From Nitrosospira multiformis (GTDB lineage: Bacteria > Pseudomonadota > Gammaproteobacteria > Burkholderiales > Nitrosomonadaceae): a stretch of DNA of 64,000 nucleotides. The notes below the pieces were generated by a model. The model was not told the origin of the DNA. It searched no databases and saw only the letters and a list, made by a program, of their open reading frames with translations. Below are positions 1-9,061 of this stretch, one piece after another (position 1 is the stretch's first letter; each line of letters opens with the position of its first letter). The stretch lies in the NCBI RefSeq assembly GCF_003050865.1, contig NZ_QAOK01000009.1:41449-105448 (forward strand), read 5' to 3'. A program made the translations under genes and the position numbers.

Positions 1-456
1 GACGATCTGGCGGAATTGGAGGCAGAAGGGCTAATAGCAATTAGCCGTCCCATAAATGAAGCTAACGGAATTCCATACCCTGAAGAGCATTGGACGGTGA
101 AAGCTACCGAAGATGGACTTGCCCTGGTTGAGGCCTATCCTGAATACCGGGAGTGGGCGACAGGAGGCCGCTTGCCAATCAGATTTGCGGTTGTTCAATC
201 GGGTTACTACGTTTTCGGCGCAGGATTTACCCGCAACGAGGCATTCATGAATGCTACAAGATGGATGGTGGATGAGCGTGGAAACATCGGCGGGCTCTCA
301 CCAGAGGCAGTAAAAAATATGATCGTCCAAACCGAAGGCCATGTGAACGGTGATTTGATCCTGCTGTCTGTCGGCCATGAGAATTTCGACTCATACCTGG
401 AGGAGCAAGGCGGATTTGAACAAATTGATGGGGTCTGGTACGCAAGCCGTAATTAA
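1..456 (+). CDS. hypothetical protein, 5' end outside the window
   Basis: The reading frame is open from the first base (Asp-Asp-Leu-Ala-Glu before the TTG at 16), so the gene very probably begins upstream of the window and only its C-terminal part of about 151 residues is seen. The first 40 residues, with LEAEGLIAI, a polar turn and then HWTVKATEDGLALVEA, have the look of the end of a winged-helix DNA-binding domain (recognition helix, wing, last helix). The rest (FAVVQSGYYVFGAGFTRNEA onward) is soluble and I do not recognise it. It could be a regulator with an unknown C-terminal domain. There are no membrane segments. It stands alone; the next gene starts more than 800 bases downstream. Confidence 0.55.
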   Translation, partial: DDLAELEAEGLIAISRPINEANGIPYPEEHWTVKATEDGLALVEAYPEYREWATGGRLPIRFAVVQSGYYVFGAGFTRNEAFMNATRWMVDERGNIGGLSPEAVKNMIVQTEGHVNGDLILLSVGHENFDSYLEEQGGFEQIDGVWYASRN

Positions 457-1287
457 CGATGTAAACCACAATCGGTTGGGAAAATAACCCTGATGAGGTA
501 CGTCAAGTCCGCCATTCCGCCTGAAGCTGTCGTTTCGGCCACCCGGTAACGATCTCTTTTTCAAATCAATCGGATATTTTCTCGCCGGAGAAAATCTTCC
601 CCACTTTTTCCCGTTTGCTGCTGTCACAGGCCACGCCAGCCGCCCAAGGCCTGAGGCGGTGCGCTTCGCCTGTCATGGCCTGTGATCCGCAAAGCTTTGC
701 GGACGCAGTTGCACTTGAATTCCCTTGAACCCCCTTTCCGCCGGCATGGACCCAGTGCTTCCCGCGCCAATCCCCCCAGGCAAGCGCCCCCATTCCTTTG
801 TGAGGGGGACTTGCTGGGGGGATAAAAGAATACGCGGGAAACAATAGTCCGCTATTGCCTGCTATTCACCCCACCCATTCCCAGCCCTTTCCCGTGATGG
901 AAAAGGCCTCCCCACCGCCGCCGCCCCAAGGCGGAGCGAGGAGAGTCCGAGCGAGAGGATCAGGTTTTTAGATTCTCCATTCCTTGAGCTCATCACTTTT
1001 AGGGAAATAACTGAATTACAGGACTTTTCCCATAGCCAATTATTACTCATCTCAAGTTACTTGAGCATTGCGCGCAGCCTCCCCTTCTTATGCGTGGGAG
1101 GACAACCACCAGCTGACAGCAGATTCATCCAGGGTGTTTTGGTTTTCATGACTCTCATCGGATTCATCTAAGATGTCGGGAACCCGCTCCTCCTGGTGTT
1201 GTCTGACAACGCGACCTGTACCTTCGCGAATATGCTTTGCCGCTGCCGGATTCAGGTAAAATAGCCGTTTTTTTCGAATCTACCTTC
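457..1287. other. long intergenic region without a convincing gene
   Basis: About 830 bases separate the first gene from dapA. Minus-strand frames are open over 566-844 and 862-1050, but they lack ribosome sites and protein-like composition. The stretch 600-960 is rich in G+C and in short self-complementary pieces: an 18-bp perfect palindrome at 686-703 (TCCGCAAAGCTTTGCGGA) and a hairpin at 576-595 (ATTTTCTC, 4-base loop, GAGAAAAT). It may be a dispersed intergenic element. I see no RNA gene. The dapA promoter should lie in the last 150 bases. Confidence 0.4.
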
Positions 1288-2190
1288 ATGGATAACGTCG
1301 CAATAAAAGGCAGTCTGGTCGCCATTGTCACTCCGATGCATGAAAATGGCGAACTGGATCTGGAGCGTTTCCAATCCTTGATCGACTTTCATGTGACGGA
1401 AGGAACTGATGGTATCGTGGTGGTAGGAACCACCGGCGAATCACCGACCGTGGATTTCGAAGAGCACCATTTGCTGATCAAAACCGCAGTGGAACAGGCA
1501 GCCGGACGGGTACCGGTAGTTGCGGGAACTGGAGCCAATTCCACGCGCGAGGCAATTGACCTTTCCATTTATGCGAAGAATGCGGGAGCGGATGCAAGCC
1601 TGTCAGTCGTACCGTATTACAACAAGCCCACCCAGGAGGGTTTATACCAGCATTTCAGAGCGGTGGCCGAGGCGGTGGATATCCCGCAGATACTATACAA
1701 CGTGCCCGGCAGGACGGTGGCAGATATCGCCAACGATACGATTCTTCGTCTCGCGCAAATTCCCAACATTGTCGGAATCAAGGATGCAACGGGTGATATC
1801 GGTCGGGGGTTCGATCTGTTGTGCCGTGCTCCCGAAGATTTTGCAATCTATAGCGGCGATGATGCCAGTGCCCTGGCTTTGTTGTTGCTCGGCGGGCATG
1901 GCGTTATCTCCGTCACCGCCAACGTGGCGCCGAAGCTCATGCATGAGATGTGCACAGCGGCGTTTGCGGGCGACCTGGCTGCTGCCCGCGCTGCGAACAG
2001 AAAGCTTTTGAGGTTGCATCTGGATTTATTCATAGAAGCCAATCCTATTCCTGTGAAATGGGCTGTTGCGCAAATGGGATTGATCGGCGAGGGACTGCGG
2101 TTGCCACTGACACCATTGTCAGATCGATATCATCAGACTGTCAGGAAAGCGATGAGCGAGGCAGGAATCGATGTGGCGATATCTGTTTAA
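1288..2190 (+). CDS. dapA: 4-hydroxy-tetrahydrodipicolinate synthase
   Basis: This enzyme condenses pyruvate with aspartate semialdehyde, the first committed step of the lysine and diaminopimelate pathway in the cytoplasm. The product is 300 residues (family about 290-300) and forms one TIM barrel. The Schiff-base lysine is Lys165 in GIKDATGD, the catalytic tyrosine is Tyr137 in ILYNVPGRT, and the phosphate/hydroxyl-binding GTTGES is at 47-52. The frame is open 17 codons further upstream to 1237, but family members start close to [10 protein letters not shown], so the ATG at 1288 is chosen. bamC follows after 56 bases on the same strand, the usual betaproteobacterial order, so the two are probably cotranscribed. 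Confidence 0.97.
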   Translation: MDNVAIKGSLVAIVTPMHENGELDLERFQSLIDFHVTEGTDGIVVVGTTGESPTVDFEEHHLLIKTAVEQAAGRVPVVAGTGANSTREAIDLSIYAKNAGADASLSVVPYYNKPTQEGLYQHFRAVAEAVDIPQILYNVPGRTVADIANDTILRLAQIPNIVGIKDATGDIGRGFDLLCRAPEDFAIYSGDDASALALLLLGGHGVISVTANVAPKLMHEMCTAAFAGDLAAARAANRKLLRLHLDLFIEANPIPVKWAVAQMGLIGEGLRLPLTPLSDRYHQTVRKAMSEAGIDVAISV

Positions 2191-2246
2191 ATGACTGCCC
2201 GAATTCGAGAGCCTGGGGCAGGATTTTCAGGAATCAAGTATTGCAC

Positions 2247-3371
2247 ATGAGATCGCAGATAATGGTTGCGCTGTGTCTGGCCGCGGCCGTTGCAGGATGC
2301 AGTGTTTTCTCGGACATTTTGCCGGAAGCTAAAAAGATCAATTATAAATCGGCGGGCAAACTTCCACCTCTGGAGATTCCACCTGATCTGACCGCACCGG
2401 GTTCGGACGAGCGTTATCATGTTCCGGATATCAGTCCCACCGGAGTTGCGACTTTTTCCTCCTACGACAAGGAGCGCAGCAAGACGGCAGGTATCACCAC
2501 CGGAGGAGCTTCCATCCTGCCCTCGATGGATGAGGCCGGAGTACGGATGGAACGTTCGGGCACGCAGCGCTGGCTTGTTGTAAATGGCGAGCCGGAGGAA
2601 ATATGGCCGATCGTCAGGGATTTCTGGCAGGAACTGGGCTTTCTCATCAAGATTGAAATGCCTGAAGCCGGCGTGATGGAAACGGATTGGGCGGAAAATC
2701 GCGCGAAAATTCCCGAAGATATTATTCGGAATACGCTTGGCAAGCTTCTGGACAGCATGTATTCAACGGGTGAGCGTGACAAGTTTCGCACGCGTCTGGA
2801 GCGCGGTGAGAGCGGTACTACGGAGATCTATATCAGCCATCGCGGCATGGACGAGGTGATCGAGGGCGCCAACGTACGGACTGTATGGCAACCGCGCCCC
2901 TCTGATCCTGACCTGGAAGCGGAGATGCTTTCCCGCCTGATGATGCGCTTTGGCGTGACGGAGGAGCGCGCCAGAAGCGCAGTGGCGAGCATGGGCGTTC
3001 AGGAGCGTGCGCGCCTCAATGGCGAAAAAGGCGGGATACTGACCGTAACCGAAGCTTTCGACCGATCGTGGCGACGCGTCGGACTGGCGCTGGATCGTAT
3101 CGGATTTACCGTCGAAGACCGAAACCGCTCTCAGGGAGTTTACTTTGTGCGCTATGTAAATCCGGATGCAGAAAACGGCGCAGGGACCGGTTTGCTTTCG
3201 AAGCTTGCATTCTGGCGTGGCGAGGATAGCGATAAGCCGGATCAATACCGCATCCAGTTAAGCGAAGCGGGGGCCAATACCGACGTCACCGTGTTGAACA
3301 AGGATGGCGTGGCGGAGGATTCCGGCGACGCAAAGCGCATATTGAAGCTGCTATATGAGCAGTTGAAGTAA
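2247..3371 (+). CDS. bamC: outer membrane assembly lipoprotein BamC (NlpB)
   Basis: BamC is a lipoprotein subunit of the BAM complex, which inserts beta-barrel proteins in the outer membrane. The 374-residue product starts with a short signal peptide and a lipobox, LAAAVAGC, so the mature protein begins at the cysteine about 18 residues in. It continues with the unstructured segment typical of BamC (PPLEIPPDLTAPGSDERY) and two helix-grip domains (roughly residues 100-215 and 255-374). The frame is open upstream across dapA, but ATG 2247 is the first start that gives a proper lipoprotein signal; ATG 2262 is a possible alternative. It lies directly behind dapA, as in many Beta- and Gammaproteobacteria. 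Confidence 0.93.
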   Translation: MRSQIMVALCLAAAVAGCSVFSDILPEAKKINYKSAGKLPPLEIPPDLTAPGSDERYHVPDISPTGVATFSSYDKERSKTAGITTGGASILPSMDEAGVRMERSGTQRWLVVNGEPEEIWPIVRDFWQELGFLIKIEMPEAGVMETDWAENRAKIPEDIIRNTLGKLLDSMYSTGERDKFRTRLERGESGTTEIYISHRGMDEVIEGANVRTVWQPRPSDPDLEAEMLSRLMMRFGVTEERARSAVASMGVQERARLNGEKGGILTVTEAFDRSWRRVGLALDRIGFTVEDRNRSQGVYFVRYVNPDAENGAGTGLLSKLAFWRGEDSDKPDQYRIQLSEAGANTDVTVLNKDGVAEDSGDAKRILKLLYEQLK

Positions 3372-3643
3372 TCACCTTCGGTTGCTATTGCCCGTGTAGC
3401 TGTATGTCTGATTCGTACTCGGTGGGTCCGATCCAGCCGCATGAGCGTTGCAGCAAGCCTCATGTGTTGAGGTCTCGGGCTTTGCTCCAACGATCTGGCG
3501 GTATCATCGGTGCTGCCGCCAGGTATCTCGGAGCGAAGGTTGATATGCTTTCTTCCAGCTATCTGGCAAGTTCCGGGTAAATCCGGTTATTCGCCGTGTA
3601 ATATGTCGGCGAATGGCGCTCCGATCGCTTTATCGGGCAATAA

Positions 3644-4072
3644 CTATGTTTTCAGCCTTGCATCCATTGTTATTTTTGCCTTGAATAGTTTGGATACGGG
3701 GCAGCCTTCCTTTGCCTTGCTCGCGATCTCTTCGAATTTCGCCTGATCTGTCCCCGGTATTTTGGCGGCAACGTCAAGGTGGATAGTGGTAATCTCGAAG
3801 CCTTCTCCAACTTTATCGAGCGTGACAGCAGCGTGCGTCTCGATTTTCTCCGGCGTCAAACCAGCTTCTCCGAGCATCAGGGAGAGCGCCATCGAGAAAC
3901 AGCCTGCGTGTGCGGCGCCGATGAGTTCTTCCGGATTGGTGCCCTTGCCATTTTCAAATCTCGATTTGAAACCGTAAGGTGCTTCGCTCAGTACACCCGT
4001 TTCGGTGGAAATCGTTCCGCCCCCGTCCTTGATTCCACCTTTCCAAACTGCCCACGCCTTCTTTGTAGTCAT
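3644..4072 (-). CDS. OsmC family peroxiredoxin-like protein
   Basis: The 142-residue product is full length for the OsmC/Ohr family, which reduces organic hydroperoxides with two reactive cysteines. Both are visible: Cys58 in AAHAGCFSMAL and Cys124 in KEGCPVSKL. The pattern GTNPEELIGAAHAGCFSMAL and the length favour the OsmC branch over Ohr. An excellent ribosome site (GAGGAGG) lies just before the ATG at 4072. The gene is monocistronic; the nhaA fusion gene upstream on the same strand is about 150 bases away. Together with catalase KatE at 29,492 it suggests a peroxide defence outfit, but no OxyR/OhrR gene is nearby. Confidence 0.93.
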   Translation of the reverse strand: MTTKKAWAVWKGGIKDGGGTISTETGVLSEAPYGFKSRFENGKGTNPEELIGAAHAGCFSMALSLMLGEAGLTPEKIETHAAVTLDKVGEGFEITTIHLDVAAKIPGTDQAKFEEIASKAKEGCPVSKLFKAKITMDARLKT

Positions 4073-4226
4073 ATTTCCTCCTCATATGGAAAAGTTATCG
4101 TTTACTTTCATCGTATAGCTTGATTATCACCAGTTGTTTCAGAAAATGGTTTTACCGCCCGGATATCTGCTTCATTTTTACCTTCGCTTCCAGCGCGTCC
4201 CCTTGCTATTTCGACCTGGACCGTTT

Positions 4227-6110
4227 CTACTCACGCTCATGGATTTTTTCTTCCTCTGCCTGTGCATTCCAGAGTATGGCGACACCGATGACTGCCGAGA
4301 GGATCGATCCTCCGAAAATTGCGATTTTGGCGGCCGCATAATCGCTTACCTCGGAGAAGGCCTGGCCGGCTATGAAAAGTGACATGGTAAAACCGATTCC
4401 GGCGAGGGCTCCTGCTCCCCCAAGCTGTCGCCAGGAATAGGCATCTGGTTTGGTGGCAAAGCCCAGTTGAACAGCGGTTACGGTGGCAGTGATAAATCCG
4501 AGAGGTTTGCCGATGACCAATGCTGTTGCGGTGCCAAGTATTAACGGTACGTGCTCGCTGAATACGCTTGTCTCTACAACCATTCCTGCATTCGCGAACG
4601 CAAACACCGGCAATACCAGAAAGCTCGATCTTGGCGCCAGGTGCCGGAGCATGCGATCAGCGGGAGATTCCAAACGGTCATGAATGGCATCCAACGCCTC
4701 CAGCGCAGGTTCGGAAGGGCCGTAATGCATGACCTCCCTCCCGCGCCGGGTTTCGGCGGTCAGAATGGCATCCGCCTGAAGCATGAGTGCGCGAAGATTG
4801 GGCGGCGGGCGTGTAGGAATGAACAATGCGAGAATGATGCCTGCCAGCGTAGCATGTATCCCGCTTGCGTACACACAAGCCCATAGGGCGATTCCGAGAA
4901 TCACATACGGAGACGCACGATACACGCTGCCCTTATTGAGCAGCGCCAGTAATCCCGCAATCGCGGCTGCGCTGCCCAGATAACCGATATGCAGTTCACC
5001 TGAATAAAAAATTGCAACGACAATGATTGCCCCAATATCATCGACAATGGCAGCCGCGGTAAGGAAGACACGTAGCTCGACAGGAACGCGCCTGCCCATC
5101 ATGGCAATCAGCGCAACCGCAAACGCCGTATCCGTTGCCATTGGGATACCCCATCCATATGACCATGTGCCATCAGCCCCCTCCGATCCCGGAGCGATTG
5201 GCGGTCCTGACGGCACCAGAATCAGATAAAGCAAGGCGGGAGCAGCCATGCCTCCAGTCGCTGCGGCGATTGGCAACATTGCGGATCGCCGGTCTGCAAG
5301 ATGTCCCACGGTGAACTCGCGCTTGATTTCGAGACCGACAACCAGGAAAAAGATCACCAGCAATCCGTCATTTATCCAATGACGCAATGAAAGCTCAAAA
5401 GTGCTATGCTGGAAAGTAACCCCGAGGCGTTGTTCCCACATTTCATTGAAATCAGGACCGAAAGCGGAGTTGCTCAGAATAACCGCGAGTCCGGTGGCAA
5501 GCAGCAGCATGATTCCAGTCGAAGGCGCCCATTTGGCGAAATCCAGCGCGGCAGAATGCATAACGTGGCCAAGCGAGCCAAGCATTGCTTCAGAGAGTGA
5601 ACGCACATCCCAGGGGCCATCGTAACGTCGATCATTGATGAAGAATGTCGGCGTGACGGTGACACCGCTGGCATCTGCGCTGCCTATATCCGCATCTACG
5701 CGATCTCTTGCTCTTGCTGCTGCTTCTTCCTGTTCGGCTCCTTTATTCCCATCCAGCTTCAAATCAGAAATAATGGTGCGCAGATCGTCTGCGTTCAGCT
5801 TGTCAGATCGGCTCATCAGTGCGACATGCAGATTCCAGAATCGAGCGGGATCATCGTATGATTCCACCAGTTCAGCTGCACGTCGCGCAATTTTGCTTCC
5901 TGCCAACGGGCGATGGCGAAATACATAGCGCATGCGGTTGCCAAACCGGCTTCGCAGCTCGGCAACGCGCTCGTGTGCAGAGCGTGAGGGCGCATCGGCG
6001 TAACTACCATACTCGACCAGGGTAATTTCGGCATCCGCTGGTCCCAATGTATGGTCATACGCTTCGTCGACCGGCCTGTCGAGGCGATTTGGTGGCGGTT
6101 CAGGATTCAT
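4227..6110 (-). CDS. nhaA: Na+/H+ antiporter NhaA with N-terminal thioredoxin-like (DsbA-type) domain
   Basis: The C-terminal two thirds (about residues 190-620) are a complete NhaA antiporter of the inner membrane, exchanging Na+ for H+. The ion-binding aspartates are in AAIVDDIGAI, the further conserved aspartate is in ATDTAFAVA, and the lysine is in VIGKPLG. The first 180 residues are a DsbA/Trx-like fold: ITLVEYGSYADAPSRS corresponds to the strand and active-site helix, and VTVTPTFFINDRRYDG is the cis-proline region. The redox CxxC is replaced by Ala-Asp-Ala-Pro (residues 38-41), so the domain cannot act as a thiol oxidoreductase. NhaA-DsbA fusions are known; the role of the extra domain is not clear. 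The length of 627 residues compares with about 390 for plain NhaA. No strong ribosome site precedes ATG 6110. Confidence 0.93.
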   Translation of the reverse strand: MNPEPPPNRLDRPVDEAYDHTLGPADAEITLVEYGSYADAPSRSAHERVAELRSRFGNRMRYVFRHRPLAGSKIARRAAELVESYDDPARFWNLHVALMSRSDKLNADDLRTIISDLKLDGNKGAEQEEAAARARDRVDADIGSADASGVTVTPTFFINDRRYDGPWDVRSLSEAMLGSLGHVMHSAALDFAKWAPSTGIMLLLATGLAVILSNSAFGPDFNEMWEQRLGVTFQHSTFELSLRHWINDGLLVIFFLVVGLEIKREFTVGHLADRRSAMLPIAAATGGMAAPALLYLILVPSGPPIAPGSEGADGTWSYGWGIPMATDTAFAVALIAMMGRRVPVELRVFLTAAAIVDDIGAIIVVAIFYSGELHIGYLGSAAAIAGLLALLNKGSVYRASPYVILGIALWACVYASGIHATLAGIILALFIPTRPPPNLRALMLQADAILTAETRRGREVMHYGPSEPALEALDAIHDRLESPADRMLRHLAPRSSFLVLPVFAFANAGMVVETSVFSEHVPLILGTATALVIGKPLGFITATVTAVQLGFATKPDAYSWRQLGGAGALAGIGFTMSLFIAGQAFSEVSDYAAAKIAIFGGSILSAVIGVAILWNAQAEEEKIHERE

Positions 6111-6231
6111 CAGAGATCGAGCGTATCAAATATATTCGCTCACTCCTGGCAATGGCGCCGAGGGTTTACTGCTTTTTGCTATCTATCCTGCTCGGTGAAT
6201 TGGGACTGCAAAGCGAACTGCTGCACTTCGC

Positions 6232-6498
6232 TTAATAGATGAGAAACGGGTTGTATGTTTCCGCCAGCACGGGGGTCGCGAGCTCTTGGTCCTCAAGGCG
6301 TTCGATTGCTCTCGACAATGCGTCTCGAAGCTCTCGAGCCTGTTCAGCCTGCATTACGTAGGGCCTGCCAGGATCTGCCTCCGCAAGCTTTTGCTGCTCG
6401 TGAGATAAAAATGGAAACCGGACCGAGAGCAATCCATCGATAGGTTCTGTTTTTATTTCCCATCCGGTGATGGGGAATTGAAAAAGATCGTCACCCAT
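6232..6498 (-). CDS. small BssS-like protein
   Basis: This is a small soluble protein of 88 residues. The start at 6498 is chosen because CAGGAG lies about 8 bases upstream; a longer frame to 6540 has no ribosome site. The pattern FPITGWEIKTEPIDGLLSVR followed by a variable loop and then QARELRDALSRAIERLE resembles the enterobacterial BssS (biofilm/signal regulator) layout of GW-I, a hydrophobic strand and a C-terminal helix. I place it there by motif only, with moderate trust. It has no obvious operon partner; the acyltransferase-like gene upstream is 150 bases away. Confidence 0.6.
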   Translation of the reverse strand: MGDDLFQFPITGWEIKTEPIDGLLSVRFPFLSHEQQKLAEADPGRPYVMQAEQARELRDALSRAIERLEDQELATPVLAETYNPFLIY

Positions 6499-6648
6499 TA
6501 CAGCAACTCCTGTCATTCTCTGAAACCCGAAGCCTAACAAAAGGAACGATTTTTTTTCGTTGGATAGCGCACATATAGGAACATTTGGCGTGCAACGTGA
6601 CCTGTTTCCCGTCTCCTCTGGAATTTACCCCTCAGACTTACGGCTTCC

Positions 6649-7848
6649 TTAGATATAAGGCGTCCACCAGCTGCCGCGGCGCCGGGACTTTAATGCCGCG
6701 AACCGCCGGCAGATGGGATAGAGCACTGCGGTGACTATCACCCAAACAAGGTAAACAACTGGAAGGCTGAATCCCCACCAGGGCGGAAATTCCCACGAAG
6801 AAGTCATGAATGAGCTGATATCGGCTCCCATTGCAAACGCAATGAGCAGGGCGAGCCCGTGAATAAAATACAGATGAATGAGATAGAAAAACAGGGGCAC
6901 GCGTCCAAAAGTGATAAGAAAACGCCCCGCGCCGCCATGCGGCCCATGCGCCTCATGCCACCATTCAAATGCAGATATCAGCAGTAACATGAGTCCGAGC
7001 GTCATCAGGAGATAGAGCAGTGACGGCGGATATTTTGTCGTATTCAGGAAGGATAGCAGGGTAAACACCGAGGTTTCCTGCACAACCCATGAATCCGGAT
7101 CGCCATAGATATTCAAGGCTCGGAGAATGAGGAAGCCTGCGACAAGAATAACCCCGCATTCAAGCACCGCCTTTATTCTTGCCTTTGATGGCAGCAGCAT
7201 GAGAGGACCAAATGCATAGCCTGCGGCCATTACCCCGATCCAGGGGATGAGGGGATACACTACCGGGAAGTGGGGGATATGGAGCGCACTCAATAGCCAT
7301 CCTTTCCAGGTGAGTGAGCCGCTCGCTGCCTGAAAATCCTCAAGCCGTATGCCGTCGAGCAGGTTGTGAGTCAAGATCATGCCGATGCCAAAGCCGGCTA
7401 TCGCCCATAGCGGCAGATAGACGAGTGCCGCGAGAGCAATCATCGACCAGCCCAGCGCCCAGATTACCTGCAGATCCATCAAGCTGTAATCCAGGTTGAA
7501 GAACCAGGCAAAACGCACAACCGTCAGCTCAAGAAATACCAGCCACAATCCCCGCAGGAGTAACCGTTTCGCCAGTTGTGAGCGCCTCATGCCTCTGGAT
7601 GCAGACAGATAGGCGCTCGTGCCCGCCAGAAAGACAAATACCGGTGCGCACAGGTTGGTGATCCAGCGGGTCAGGAAGATAGCGGGAGTGGTACGCGCAA
7701 GATCAGTGGAGCTAAAATCCGCATCGGTGAAAAATCCCCGCACATGGTCAAGCGCCATGAGCACCATCACCAGCCCACGCATGAGGTCGATGGACGTTAT
7801 GTAGGGAGCACTCATAGTGGAATTTGCAGGTGAACGCGAGCTTTGCAT
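6649..7848 (-). CDS. integral membrane acyltransferase-like protein (DUF1624 / HGSNAT-like)
   Basis: The 399-residue protein has about ten membrane segments. The N-terminal motif SIDLMRGLVMVLMALDHVRG with a following Asp-His pair is the hallmark of the DUF1624/YeiB-like group related to heparan-alpha-glucosaminide N-acetyltransferase and OpgC-type acyltransferases. These proteins move acyl groups across or at the inner membrane; the substrate here cannot be told. The conserved H in PLFFYLIHLYFIHG near residue 335 also fits. The start at 7848 gives a short polar leader; ATG 7815, just before APYITSIDLMRG, is an alternative. Neither has a clear ribosome site. No sugar or lipid gene is adjacent. 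Confidence 0.8.
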   Translation of the reverse strand: MQSSRSPANSTMSAPYITSIDLMRGLVMVLMALDHVRGFFTDADFSSTDLARTTPAIFLTRWITNLCAPVFVFLAGTSAYLSASRGMRRSQLAKRLLLRGLWLVFLELTVVRFAWFFNLDYSLMDLQVIWALGWSMIALAALVYLPLWAIAGFGIGMILTHNLLDGIRLEDFQAASGSLTWKGWLLSALHIPHFPVVYPLIPWIGVMAAGYAFGPLMLLPSKARIKAVLECGVILVAGFLILRALNIYGDPDSWVVQETSVFTLLSFLNTTKYPPSLLYLLMTLGLMLLLISAFEWWHEAHGPHGGAGRFLITFGRVPLFFYLIHLYFIHGLALLIAFAMGADISSFMTSSWEFPPWWGFSLPVVYLVWVIVTAVLYPICRRFAALKSRRRGSWWTPYI

Positions 7849-8035
7849 GGATTTGCTTGAGTCTTTTTCCTATTCCTGAATGTGGATTATCTGTAGCAGT
7901 ATCCACCTTCTTGCTTGCAGGCGGGCATGAGGTGTCCATCCGCAAGATCATTGCCCCCTACACGCGTCGCTCGCCAACTGTCCAGTTGCGGCAAGATTGG
8001 CCGACGGGCATACGTTTATGACAATTCCAGCATCT

Positions 8036-8077
8036 TTTTAAACCCCGTGTTTTAAACCCCGTGTTTTAAACCCCGTG
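8036..8077. repeat. three perfect 14-bp tandem repeats across a stop codon
   Basis: TTTTAAACCCCGTG occurs three times without a mismatch at 8036-8049, 8050-8063 and 8064-8077. On the minus strand the LysR gene reads through the third copy in one frame (Gly-Leu-Lys) and, because 14 is not a multiple of three, enters the second copy in another frame, where it meets its TAA stop (8052-8054). Copy number therefore decides the C-terminus of the protein. Confidence 0.95.
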
Positions 8078-8942
8078 GCAGGCGCTCCTGTAAGAACTCG
8101 ATGAAGCACTGTGTCTTTGCAGGCAGAAATCGGGTCTCAGTGACGGCATAGACTGATACCGGAGTGCCATGCCATTGAGGCAGTACGCGACGCAACCGCC
8201 CGCTGGCAAGATCATCGGTGACAATTTCCTCCAGCATCATGATAATGCCCATATCGAGTGTTCCCAAGCGGAGAATCATGGCGACGCTGTTGAGCGTGAA
8301 CCGGCTACTGATAGAAACTTTGAGGGTGTGCGCCCCATCATGCAGTGTCCACGTACCGGTCTTCAGGAGGCTCAGACACTCATGGTGCTCCAGATCGGCA
8401 GGCTCGACAGGTTCTCCCGAGCGGTCGAGATAACGGGGTGAAGCGTAAAGGTACGTAGGGAGCACGGCCAGTGGACGCGCGATCAACTGCGAATTCTCTG
8501 GTTCTCCCAGGCGGATCGCCACATCGAAAGGCTCGCTCACCAGATCGACCCGCCGTGATGTGAGATCGAAATCGAAAGTGATGCCGGGATAGAGGTCTGC
8601 AAATTCGGCAACCAAAGGCGCCAAGTAGGCTACGGTAAAATCCACAGGTAGTGAAGCGCGTAGCACTCCGCTGGGCTGTGCGAGCATTTTGCCGAGTTGT
8701 TCATGGGCAAGCCTGGCTTCATCGACGATGCGCTTACAGCGCTCGTAATAGATCTGACCAGCCTCGGTTAGCTCAATCTTGCGGGTTGTACGATGCAAAA
8801 GGCGCAGTCCAATTGCCTTCTCCAACCCACTGATCCTTCGGGACAGAGTTGAGTTCGGCATTCCGATAGTATCGGCAGCACCGCGAAAGCCCTTGGCCTT
8901 GACAACTTCCACGAACAAGGCCATGTCATTCAAAAATTCCAT
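8052..8942 (-). CDS. LysR family transcriptional regulator
   Basis: The 296-residue product is the normal length for LysR regulators. The N-terminal winged helix-turn-helix is clear (MALFVEVVKAKGFRGAADTI, then MPNSTLSRRISGLEKAIGLR and LLHRTTRKIELTEAG), followed by a periplasmic-binding-protein-like effector domain from about residue 90. It resembles the betaproteobacterial group with SLPVDFTVAYLAPLVAEF that often controls neighbouring oxidoreductases, but the effector is unknown. A 7-bp inverted repeat lies just upstream of the start (8947-8968), which suggests autoregulation and control of the divergent 26-codon gene at 9062. The last residues are encoded by the 14-bp tandem repeat. Confidence 0.92.
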   Translation of the reverse strand: MEFLNDMALFVEVVKAKGFRGAADTIGMPNSTLSRRISGLEKAIGLRLLHRTTRKIELTEAGQIYYERCKRIVDEARLAHEQLGKMLAQPSGVLRASLPVDFTVAYLAPLVAEFADLYPGITFDFDLTSRRVDLVSEPFDVAIRLGEPENSQLIARPLAVLPTYLYASPRYLDRSGEPVEPADLEHHECLSLLKTGTWTLHDGAHTLKVSISSRFTLNSVAMILRLGTLDMGIIMMLEEIVTDDLASGRLRRVLPQWHGTPVSVYAVTETRFLPAKTQCFIEFLQERLPRGLKHGV

Positions 8943-8946
8943 ACTA

Positions 8947-8968
8947 ATTGCTCCAAATGTAGAGCAAT
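8947..8968. promoter_or_regulatory. candidate LysR operator
   Basis: ATTGCTC at 8947-8953 and GAGCAAT at 8962-8968 form a perfect inverted repeat with an 8-base spacer, beginning 4 bases upstream of the LysR start codon. Dyads of this kind between divergent genes are the usual binding sites of LysR proteins. That this regulator binds it is inference. Confidence 0.55.
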
Positions 8969-9061
8969 GTTATCCAAAAAATAGCCTTTATTCTATATAA
9001 AAAGCAGTGGATAATTCCACTCCCACGGTAAGGTTATTATAAAGTTTTAGGGAGTTATTTT

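Noticed and set aside
566..844. 92-codon minus-strand frame before dapA
   Set aside because: No ribosome site, composition reflects G+C-rich palindromic DNA; no protein-like pattern.
1950..2246. Upstream extension of the bamC frame through dapA
   Set aside because: It overlaps dapA in another frame; the lipoprotein signal begins only at 2247.
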